Positions 8,132-13,027 of a DNA stretch of 13,150 bases are shown piece after piece. A model generated the notes under the pieces. That model ran no database searches. It had not been told where the DNA came from and worked only from the letters and a program-made list of their open reading frames with translations. Made by a program: the position numbers and the translations under genes. Source of the DNA: JBKHYJ01 sp046565505 (GTDB taxonomy: Bacteria; Acidobacteriota; Blastocatellia; UBA7656). The stretch spans positions 1-13,150 of the forward strand of contig JBKHYJ010000040.1 of assembly GCA_046565505.1 (NCBI GenBank). The letters run 5' to 3'. Positions within the stretch are counted from its first letter, which is position 1, and each line of letters begins with the position of its first letter.

Positions 8132-8903
8132 CTCGCCCTATTCCAGCCCGCCTTCTGCTTCGTCGCCCAGGGCGGCAAGCAGGTGTTAGTTGGGGAGGAA
8201 GTCCTCTGGTACGACCCAGGGCATTATCTCCTATTCACCGTAGACCTGTCGGTCATCTTTCGGGTGGAGGAGGCATCTGAAGAGAAGCCCTATTTCGGCC
8301 TGAGGCTGAACCTCGACCCGGCAATGGTCGCCTCAGTCATGATGGAAGCTGGCGCCGAAACCCGGAAAGGCGATGCTAGCATCAAGGCGATAGGCGTTAA
8401 CCCCGTAGAGGCAGACCTGCTCGACGCGGTCGTCCGGCTCGTCCGGCTTGTCGATAAGCCCCATGAGAAGAGAATACTGGCGCCGCTCATCAAGAGGGAG
8501 ATCGTCTATCGGCTGTTGGCAGGCGGTGAAGGCGCGCCTCGCACACCTCGTGGCTTCTTCTCAGGGAGACACCCGCCGCATCTCGCGGGCCATCGGGCAT
8601 CTGCGCGAGAATTACAACGAGCCGCTGAAGATCGAGGAGATCGCGCGCGAGCTGGGTATGAGCGTCTCGGGCTTCCACCATCATTTCAAGTCGGTCACGT
8701 CGATGAGTCCTCTGCAGTTTCAGAAGCAGATACGGCTGCAGGAAGCACGCCGCCTGATGCTCGGCGAAGACTTGGACGCGGCGAGTGCCGGGGTGCGAGT
8801 GGGCTACACAGGCCCATCGTACTTCAGCCGCGACTACAAAAAGTTCTTCGGCGCCCCGCCGCAGCGTGACATCGCCAGGCTTCGCGGCAACCTTGAACTT
8901 TAA
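8132..8903 (+). pseudogene. AraC-type transcriptional regulator, N-terminally truncated and frameshifted
   Basis: This is a decayed AraC-family regulator. Frame 2 from about 8135 gives the cupin-like sensing domain, starting at PAFCFVAQGGKQVLVGEEV and continuing through YDPGHYLLFTVDL to IKREIVYRLLAGGEG. Roughly the first 40 residues of the family are missing. At 8531-8540 the frame changes: restoring a lost CG in GGCGCGCCTC would give GEGARLAHLV. Frame 3 then carries a complete double helix-turn-helix: IEEIARELGMSVSGFHHHFK and ARRLMLGEDLDAASAGVRVG, ending FFGAPPQRDIARLR before the stop at 8903. Regulators of this group often sit beside the dehydrogenase or reductase they control, which fits the fragment just upstream. 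A protein from an internal start could contain the DNA-binding domain alone. Confidence 0.8.
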
Positions 8904-8943
8904 GAATCCGCATTTAGGCAGGACAATTAAAGTATGTAATTTG

Positions 8944-8966
8944 AAAGCTGCGCAGCGCGCAGCTTT
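8944..8966. terminator. Strong hairpin between convergent genes
   Basis: A perfect 10-base-pair stem, AAAGCTGCGC (8944-8953) with GCGCAGCTTT (8957-8966), closes a three-base loop. On the plus strand it is followed by TCTCTTC, and on the minus strand it is preceded by a pyrimidine-poor stretch. It sits between the AraC remnant (ends 8903, plus) and the XRE gene (ends 9033, minus), so it could terminate both. Confidence 0.65.
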
Positions 8967-9032
8967 TCTCTTCTGGCCATGCAGCCGGAAGCTGCCATGC
9001 ACATTCACGCAAAGACCCTTCGCTATGCGTAA

Positions 9033-9329
9033 TCATTTCCGCTTCGTGCTCCGTCCATGTACCGGAGTAGTCGGTAAGCTATTGGGCAGGTCTTGCTGAT
9101 CGTCAATGAGGATGTCGACACAAACTCCGGCAACCCTCGCATACTGTAACAGCACGAGCAAATTAGGCTCGTGTGTTCCACGCTCGAATTTTGAGACGTA
9201 ATTTCGATCAATCTCTCCGATAAGCCCCAGGCTTCTAACCATGTCGTCCTGGGAGAGGGCTAAAGCCCTGCGTACCTGTAGGAGCTTTTCGGCCAATCGG
9301 CGCGGCTTCGAGCGTGAGGACTTGCCCAT
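9033..9329 (-). CDS. XRE-type helix-turn-helix regulator
   Basis: A 98-residue DNA-binding protein of the XRE (Cro/C1) type. The HTH spans about residues 12-70: LAEKLLQVRRALALSQDDMV is the first half and YVSKFERGTHEPNLLVLLQY the recognition half, followed by ARVAGVCVDILIDDQQDLP. The short C-terminal tail is basic and there is no separate sensor domain. The start is well supported: GGAGG (minus strand, 9339-9343) lies nine bases before the ATG. A perfect 24-base palindrome lies 47 bases upstream of the start and is a likely operator for self-control. The gene converges on the AraC remnant, with a strong hairpin in between. A related but broken copy lies at 9828-10045. Its target genes cannot be told from the window. 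Confidence 0.85.
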   Translation of the reverse strand: MGKSSRSKPRRLAEKLLQVRRALALSQDDMVRSLGLIGEIDRNYVSKFERGTHEPNLLVLLQYARVAGVCVDILIDDQQDLPNSLPTTPVHGRSTKRK

Positions 9330-9375
9330 CAGGATTTACCTCCCGATGGGATCTGTGGCTCGAATTTTATCTTGC

Positions 9376-9399
9376 TAACAGGGATGAATATCCCTGTTA
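9376..9399. promoter_or_regulatory. Perfect palindrome upstream of the XRE gene, likely operator
   Basis: TAACAGGGAT (9376-9385) and ATCCCTGTTA (9390-9399) are perfect inverted arms of 10 bases around GAAT. The site lies 47-70 bases upstream of the XRE start on the minus strand, where a core promoter is expected. A possible -10, TAAAAT (about 9363-9368 read on the minus strand), lies just downstream of the palindrome. The arm length and position are typical of XRE dimer sites. Confidence 0.6.
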
Positions 9400-9827
9400 T
9401 ATCGCTCCAGTATGGTTTCGCCGGGGAGTCATAGAGTCTTGTGTCCCCGGCGGCGGCCATCAGAAACGACGAAGGGCCACCTTATTCATGTGTTGAGGCA
9501 AACAAGATAGCAAATATGGCTTGTCTAGTCATCATCCGCTCAGGTGTTTGACGCGTCTGTATAGACGATAGCATCGGAAGGTGCAGCACATTATGACCTG
9601 ACCAGGCAGGTTTCTAAGTACTTTGTAAGATGCATTATCCTTTGAAATGATCGACCGGGATAATTCAAATGTCTCATGAGGAGAATTGAATCTGAAGTTT
9701 AAAACAGACTGATCCGCACTGGATGAATGCCCCGGATAAGGTCGAGTGGCTTATCTCCATCGTCGGATTAGTCCGGTTACTGATGGACGGTCCTGCCGCC
9801 GGCAGGCTGATTTGATGGAGAACAGTA
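9400..9827. other. Intergenic stretch, no supported gene
   Basis: I find no convincing coding region here. Short inverted repeats are present: CGTCT/AGACG around GTAT near 9554-9567, GATAAG/CTTATC near 9735-9755, and CCTGCC/GGCAGG around GCC near 9792-9806. None has a T-run or a partner motif that gives it a clear role. A 60-codon plus-strand frame at 9314-9496 overlaps the XRE control region and has no recognisable motif. Confidence 0.4.
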
Positions 9828-10045
9828 TTATCGCGGCGGCCTGGTCTTGACCATTGCGCCGGTTGCTGGCTTGCGGTTTTTGAGCTTCACGCGGGCAGGC
9901 AGCTTATCTGGGAGATCCATTTCGTCATCGATCAGCGCGTCCACCGAGACGCCGGCCGCGCGGGCGTACTTCAACAGCACCGGCAGGGGCGGCTCTCGCT
10001 CGCCGACCTCGAAGCCTGAGACGTTGCTCCTGTAGAGCACGTCCA
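9828..10045 (-). pseudogene. XRE regulator remnant, N-terminal half lost
   Basis: The C-terminal part of a second XRE regulator. It reads LYRSNVSGFEVGEREPPLPV, then LLKYARAAGVSVDALIDD and EMDLPDKLP, closely matching residues 45-80 of the intact regulator at 9033-9329. The first HTH helices are missing. Upstream of about 10045 (minus strand) the sequence is the antisense of a transposase gene, so the open frame beginning at 10082 has a foreign start. The break coincides with the truncated 5' end of that transposase, so the junction removed material from both genes. It is unlikely to bind DNA normally. Confidence 0.75.
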
Positions 10046-10946
10046 ACGTTGCTGCATGAACTGTGCGCGACCGTTGAAGCACCCATCCAAACGACCGGAC
10101 GCCCGCGCATCCCGCTTGCCGACATGCTCTTTAGCGCGGTCTTCAAGACGTATACAACCCTCTCTGGCAGGCGTTTCGCCAGTGACTTGAGAGAAGCACA
10201 TCAAGGGTTACTTGTCCGAACTTCCGCACTACAACAGTATTTCCCGCTATCTTGAGAACGAGTTGCTGACTCCCTACTTGAAGCAACTCATCACCGATAG
10301 CAGCATGCCTCTCAAGGGTATTGAAACTGACTTTGCGGTTGATAGTTCTGGCTTTGCTACGGGGCAATTCTCGCGATGGTTTGACGTGAAATATGGTAGA
10401 GAAGTAAAGCAACATTCTTGGGTCAAGGTCCATCTGATGTGCGGAGTGAAGACGAATATAGTAACGAGTGTAGAAGTGAGTCAGCAGCATGCTAATGACT
10501 ACCCCTACTTCAAGCCGCTCGTTGATAAGACAGCCGAAAGCGGCTTTAGCATGTCGGAAATCTCCGCCGACAAAGCCTACATCGGAGCCACTAATCTTTT
10601 TACTACGTTGCGGCATGGCGCTGTCCCTTACATACCTTTCAAATCAAACTCAGTAGCGCAATCAGGTCAATATCCTAAGTCGTCAACATGGACCCGCTTG
10701 TTTCACTTCTACAACTTCAACCGGGATGAGTTTCTTGCTCATTACCACAAACGCTCTAACGTAGAGACTACCTTTAGCATGATCAAAGCCAAGTTCGGGG
10801 AACGCCTTCGTAGCAAGACTGAAACGGCGCAATTTAATGAGGCGTTGTGTAAGGTGCTTGCTCATAATATCTCCTGTGTTATCCAGTCCATTTACGAGTT
10901 AGGAATCGAAGCGACTTTTAAGTCAGAAATCACGCTTGCCTCATAA
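10046..10946 (+). pseudogene. DDE transposase (DDE_Tnp_1 type), truncated and frameshifted
   Basis: This is a cut-and-paste transposase of the IS4/IS5-like DDE superfamily. The first part (frame 2, from about 10046) reads LLHELCATVEAPIQTTGRPR, then ADMLFSAVFKTYTTLSGRRF and SDLREAH. The second part (frame 3, from about 10203) continues KGYLSELPHYNSISRYLEN and carries the catalytic residues: D in DFAVDSSGFA, D in EISADKAYIG, and E in RSNVETTFSMIKAKFG. The change of frame at 10199-10203 fits one extra base or two lost bases; relatives usually have one more residue there. The N-terminus lacks roughly 25-30 residues compared with what I recall of the family, cut at the XRE junction. The C-terminus (stop at 10944-10946) looks complete. 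By eye it is more AT-rich than its surroundings, consistent with transfer. Confidence 0.8.
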
Positions 10947-10976
10947 GTCGGGGGTTTTACCCCCTTTTGAGGCAAA
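10935..10976 (+). terminator. Hairpin at the end of the transposase gene
   Basis: TGCCTCA (10937-10943) pairs with TGAGGCA (10968-10974), and GGGGG (10950-10954) pairs with CCCCC (10960-10964) around TTTTA. The stem overlaps the transposase stop and TTTT follows the inner stem, so a terminator is the simplest reading. It could also be part of the element's right end. Confidence 0.5.
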
Positions 10977-11011
10977 GCCATTGCCTGTCGATTTTGCACG
11001 AAAATTCAAAA

Positions 11012-11048
11012 GCGCTCCATGATCTTGCTGCACAAAATCATGGAGCGC
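11012..11048. repeat. Perfect 12-base inverted repeat
   Basis: GCGCTCCATGAT (11012-11023) and ATCATGGAGCGC (11037-11048) are perfect arms around a 13-base spacer. A second perfect pair, ATGCCAT/ATGGCAT around AGC (11073-11089), and a weaker one, TCACC/GGTGA (11089-11105), follow closely. The cluster lies between two element remnants. It may be the end of the upstream element or a small non-coding repeat. Confidence 0.6.
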
Positions 11049-11169
11049 AATCTAGCCATCTATTTTTGCGCAATGCCATAGCATGGCATCACCCCGTTGC
11101 GGTGACTAAACTCATTACCTCGCACTCACGCCGGGTTGTGAATGCAAGATGTTGAGGGGGGGGGTATAC

Positions 11170-11241
11170 ATGAGGGCTGGAAACAACAGTGCGGCTGATG
11201 AGACGCAGATTCGCGCGCTGATGGATGAGCGGGTCAAGGCG
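11170..11241 (+). pseudogene. Scrap resembling the 5' end of a SnoaL-like gene
   Basis: From an ATG at 11170, 24 codons read through ADETQIRALMDERVKA. This resembles the start of SnoaL/DUF4440-type (NTF2-fold) small enzymes, whose first helix often reads DEAAIRALIDARVKA. The similarity stops at 11241, exactly where antisense IS110 transposase sequence begins, and a stop follows at 11260-11262. A purine-rich stretch with nine G (11156-11164) lies just upstream of the ATG. The fragment is too short for a firm family call. Confidence 0.35.
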
Positions 11242-11322
11242 ACCGGTGGCGGCCTCGACTAAACAGAGATCGTGCTTCTTATCTGACCAGTCGATGCCTA
11301 CGAAAGCCGCAAAATCTGACAT
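11242..11322 (-). pseudogene. IS110-type transposase, first 27 codons only
   Basis: The minus strand from ATG 11322 reads MSDFAAFVGIDWSDKKHDL, then CLVEAATG, the characteristic start of an IS110-family transposase (RuvC-like DEDD domain). The Asp of VGIDWS is the first catalytic residue. A good ribosome-binding site, GGAGG, lies six bases before this ATG, which I prefer to an in-frame ATG at 11358. The coding sequence ends abruptly after Gly27 at a junction with another gene fragment, so the rest of the catalytic domain and the serine-containing C-terminal domain are gone. The element cannot make its own transposase. Its leader, however, looks complete. Confidence 0.75.
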
Positions 11323-11362
11323 AGAGACCTCCGGGGTAATAAATAAGGGGAGCGGCAAGCTG

Positions 11363-11577
11363 GCCTTAGCCTGGCGAAAGATTTATAGTAGAGTCGTTAC
11401 GTGAGACAGTATCTGAGGATTCGTCCTCAGGCTAAGGCAGACGCAGGTGGGCGAAAGATTGTTAGTAAGCGTGCGACCGCTGCTGCATCCAGATTCGTCC
11501 CACCTGCGTGCTTGTTGCATCTCCTCAACCACCATACGACAGCTCTCAGCTCTAGTTGAAGTCAAGCGGAGGAGATG
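11363..11577 (-). ncRNA. Candidate IS110 bridge RNA
   Basis: Read on the minus strand, this leader contains three hairpins in order. First is a 5' stem, CATCTCCTC paired with GAGGAGATG (11518-11526 and 11569-11577). Second is a stem-loop with 11-base arms ACGCAGGTGGG/CCCACCTGCGT (11441-11451 and 11499-11509). Third is a stem-loop with 11-base arms GCCTTAGCCTG/CAGGCTAAGGC (11363-11373 and 11428-11438). The arms of the last two differ in sequence, yet their inner flanks are the same: each begins GGACGAATC and ends with TACTA, two variable bases, then AATCTTTCGCC. Bases between these flanks differ. Two homologous loops with conserved scaffold and variable centre, upstream of an IS110 transposase, match the target- and donor-binding loops of bridge RNAs such as that of IS621. 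A UUCG-type hairpin (11413-11430) is an alternative fold within the third element. The RNA's ends are estimates. Confidence 0.65.
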
Positions 11578-11598
11578 ACCCCTGAACACCTATAAATC

Positions 11599-11681
11599 GC
11601 GTGCAGTGGAGCGCGGCGGGCGAATTTCACATGGTTACTTTGAGTGTACGGCGCGGCCCCGCTGATGCGGAGCGTTATGCC
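11599..11681 (+). repeat. Integron attC site, 5' end replaced by the IS110 element
   Basis: The 3' part is a good attC: GCTGATGCGGAGC followed by the R' box GTTATGCC (11674-11681). The 5' inner arm GCAGTGGAGCGC (11602-11613) can pair imperfectly with GGCCCCGCTGATGC. The expected R'' box (RYYYAAC) is absent, because the IS110 left end begins just where the R''/L'' spacer should be. The recombination point is between G11674 and T11675. Confidence 0.65.
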
Positions 11682-12239
11682 TCTACTTCTTGGGTAAAAT
11701 GAAATGCTTCGATTTCTCAAAAACATTCGGCTACTTACAAGTTTCCCTAAGCGGAGGCGGCTGGAACTCGAAAAACAAACCTGCGGAGGTTATTCCGTTG
11801 ATATGCCTCCTGGAAGTCGCGGGGAATGGTTGATCTATCGTGACGGGGAGAAATCCCTCGAAGCACAACTTACTTGGGGAGATGGCTGCCGCCTTTATAC
11901 CGAATCCCTCAAAACGTGGAATGCGCCGGTCAAAGGTGAAAGGTTAACCCCAGAAGAATATGATTTAGTTCTACGTCGAATCAAAGAATATTTGTCTATC
12001 CATACTTCTGAAGTTATCTTGGATGATAGTCCGGGAATGACATATGAAGAAGGGCTGGCCTTTATGAAGGAAATGGGCGAGCGTGAAGGGTGGAAAATGG
12101 TTGATGAAGGCGGACAGGTTAAATTTGTCAGGAAGTCTTCTAAAGATGCAGGCGAGGCATAACCACTCATTCAACCGGAGTGCGGGCCGGTCACCTCACA
12201 GGATGCCACTACCGTTCGGCGGCGCGGTGATGCGGGGCG
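11675..12239 (+). mobile_element. Integron gene cassette 1
   Basis: A complete 565-base cassette with one open frame and its own attC. The key proof is that the cassette starts with TTATGCC and its attC R'' box is GGCATAAC (12157-12164), the exact complement of GTTATGCC. This is what a cassette that once circularised must show. The recombination points are G/TT at 11674/11675 and 12239/12240. Confidence 0.8.
11704..12162 (+). CDS. Cassette-borne small protein of unknown function
   Basis: A 152-residue protein, cytoplasmic by appearance, with a basic N-terminus (LRFLKNIRLL, FPKRRRLELEK), no signal peptide and no membrane helix. The central part reads GGYSVDMPPGSRGEWLIYRD, then GDGCRLYTESLKTWNAP, LTPEEYDLVLRRIKEYL and SEVILDD. 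This pattern (an aromatic-rich beta region, a T/DS-x2-W motif, then a helix ending in a beta strand) reminds me of small immunity proteins of the Imm74 kind that also occur in cassettes. That is a weak, memory-based resemblance. The stop codon TAA lies inside the attC R'' box. The ATG at 11704 lies 29 bases from the cassette start and has no clear ribosome-binding site; a second ATG at 11699 is out of frame. Codon use is AT-richer than neighbouring genes, as is usual for captured cassettes. Confidence 0.75.
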   Translation: MLRFLKNIRLLTSFPKRRRLELEKQTCGGYSVDMPPGSRGEWLIYRDGEKSLEAQLTWGDGCRLYTESLKTWNAPVKGERLTPEEYDLVLRRIKEYLSIHTSEVILDDSPGMTYEEGLAFMKEMGEREGWKMVDEGGQVKFVRKSSKDAGEA

Positions 12240-12246
12240 TTAGATT
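12157..12246 (+). repeat. attC site of cassette 1
   Basis: R'' GGCATAAC (12157-12164) and R' GTTAGAT (12239-12245) bound the site. The inner arms CATTCAACCG (12168-12177) and CGGTGATG (12225-12232) pair perfectly if two bases of the 5' arm are left unpaired, as attC extrahelical bases are. The 3' end shares the pattern GTGATGCGGGGCGTTA with the attC at 11661-11677. The loop region of about 45 bases is of ordinary length. Confidence 0.8.
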
Positions 12247-12479
12247 GCCTGCGTCAGTGAACGCCCGGGGCCTGCTCAATTACATTCTCGTCCGTGAAAA
12301 CAAGCCCTGGCGTCCTCCAACCTTCAAGAATCTCGACTTGTACCCATTCCGCAACCGCGACAAGCGAAACGCCCGATTGCCCTTCGATTGTTCGCAGATC
12401 GTATGCCATTTACGTCCTTCCCTGGCCGTTCTAACGCTCACCATGCAGCGTAGCGCGATTCGTACGCGGCTGATGGGAG
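12240..12479 (+). mobile_element. Possible integron cassette 2, short
   Basis: The segment starts with TTAGAT after the attC of cassette 1 and ends at an attC-like hairpin whose R'' box TCTAAC (12430-12435) is the complement of GTTAGA at the cassette start. At about 240 bases it is small. Its only plausible gene lies in reverse orientation at 12254-12409. Confidence 0.45.
12254..12409 (-). CDS. Small hypothetical protein in reverse orientation within cassette 2
   Basis: A 51-residue open frame on the minus strand, from ATG 12409 to TGA 12254, which fills most of the putative cassette. It begins MAYDLRTIEGQSGVSLVAV and contains AEWVQVEILEGW and GLVFTDENVIEQ, an acidic protein-like composition. 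GGAAGGA lies six bases before the ATG. I do not recognise a family. Reverse-oriented genes do occur in cassettes, but at this length chance is a serious alternative. Confidence 0.35.
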   Translation of the reverse strand: MAYDLRTIEGQSGVSLVAVAEWVQVEILEGWRTPGLVFTDENVIEQAPGVH

Positions 12480-12485
12480 TAAATC
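12430..12485 (+). repeat. Candidate degenerate attC site of cassette 2
   Basis: R''-like TCTAAC (12430-12435) is followed by CATGCAGC (12442-12449), which pairs with GCTGATG (12469-12475) leaving one G unpaired, a typical extrahelical base. GTA pairs with TAC further in. The expected R' box GTTRRRY appears only as GTAAATC (12479-12485), so the 3' crossover box is degenerate. Confidence 0.45.
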
Positions 12486-12539
12486 TCACTTTCTTCTCTA
12501 TGTCGCCGTACCACCCAAGGCCACTAAACCGGCAACGGT

Positions 12540-12564
12540 CAAATTACGCGCGGTGCGTAATTTG
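12540..12564. terminator. Perfect hairpin downstream of the YkgJ-type gene
   Basis: CAAATTACGC (12540-12549) and GCGTAATTTG (12555-12564) are perfect 10-base arms around GCGGT. The hairpin lies nine bases beyond the stop of the minus-strand gene ending at 12574. It has no separate T-run, so its role as terminator is plausible but unproven. Confidence 0.5.
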
Positions 12565-12573
12565 GTTCAGTCT

Positions 12574-12921
12574 TCAGCAGGCAGTCTTCGCGCGCCGCTT
12601 ATCGATGCGATACAGCGCGCGGGCGCCTAAGCATTTGTCGCTTCCGGGCGTGAACCTTCGGCAGATTGCCGGGCGGCGGTCATAAACCGCGCAGCTAACA
12701 TGCCGGCCGACGTCGTCGGGTAAGGCGGCGCAGCGGCCGCCGACCCGCCGCATCAACCGTAGGCCTCGCTGGAGCTGCCCGGTAATCTCATTAGACCAGG
12801 GGCCGGGCAGAGACGCGGTGTACTCACGCGGCGTCCGGTCGTAGTGAGATACCTCGACCGTGCCGAGGTGCTCGGCGGCGCAGCAGGCCCCGCAAGTCTG
12901 ACAATCGAAGTTAGTGCTCAT
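12574..12921 (-). CDS. YkgJ-type cysteine-cluster protein
   Basis: A 115-residue protein of the YkgJ (CxxCxxCC) family, thought to bind zinc or an iron-sulphur cluster. The N-terminal cluster is CQTCGACC (C7, C10, C13, C14). Further conserved cysteines are C64 in GGRCAALP, C77 in CAVYDRRPAIC with C87 in the same motif, and C97 in GSDKC. The CAVYDRRPAICRRF motif is a family hallmark. The length is normal for a short member and the C-terminus is basic. AGGAGG lies only three bases before the ATG, a tight spacing; no better start is visible. The biochemical role of the family is not settled. The gene lies beyond the attC sites and is followed by a hairpin at 12540-12564, so it may be a normal chromosomal gene next to the cassette cluster. 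Confidence 0.85.
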   Translation of the reverse strand: MSTNFDCQTCGACCAAEHLGTVEVSHYDRTPREYTASLPGPWSNEITGQLQRGLRLMRRVGGRCAALPDDVGRHVSCAVYDRRPAICRRFTPGSDKCLGARALYRIDKRRAKTAC

Positions 12922-13027
12922 GTGCCTCCTGGGGGCTAGGCGAGACGCGCTGATCTCGACTACGCCCGCATGTTACGAATGATCGTGCGGCGATAAAAAG
13001 GAGTCTGATAACCATGTGTGAACAGGC
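12922..13027. other. Short intergenic region
   Basis: No gene, attC box or convincing promoter was found here. It separates two minus-strand genes and should contain the promoter of the YkgJ-type gene. Confidence 0.4.

Larger units (their letters stand above)
11242..11598 (-). mobile_element. Left end of an IS110-group element
   Basis: This holds the element's left end, a structured non-coding leader of about 275 bases and 27 transposase codons. I place the outer boundary at about 11598 because GATTTATAG (minus strand, 11590-11598) there is complementary to a guide-like segment in the leader, and because sequence beyond it (from 11599) reads as the inner part of an attC site. The right end of the element is missing. 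A long leader upstream of the transposase is the arrangement of the IS110 group, in contrast to IS1111, where the RNA lies downstream. Confidence 0.65.

Noticed and set aside
9314..9496. 60-codon plus-strand frame
   Set aside because: It overlaps the start and operator region of the XRE gene and shows no protein-like pattern.
11323..11358. ATG at 11358 as the IS110 transposase start
   Set aside because: The ATG at 11322 has GGAGG at good spacing and gives the usual short N-terminus before FVGIDWS.
11413..11430. UUCG-type hairpin as an intrinsic terminator
   Set aside because: CTGAGGA-TTCG-TCCTCAG is perfect, but no T-run follows on either strand, and it overlaps an 11-base stem arm of the bridge RNA candidate. 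An alternative fold is more likely.
11363..11509. CRISPR-like repeat unit
   Set aside because: The two similar segments are only two copies with different arms and hairpin symmetry. There is no regular repeat-spacer series and no cas gene.
11383..11589. 68-codon minus-strand frame
   Set aside because: It coincides with the structured IS110 leader, and its reading frame is explained by the two stem-loops. A non-coding RNA fits better.
12083..12685. 200-codon plus-strand open frame
   Set aside because: It starts inside the cassette gene in another frame and crosses two attC sites and the YkgJ-type gene. It has no family motif and is best read as chance.
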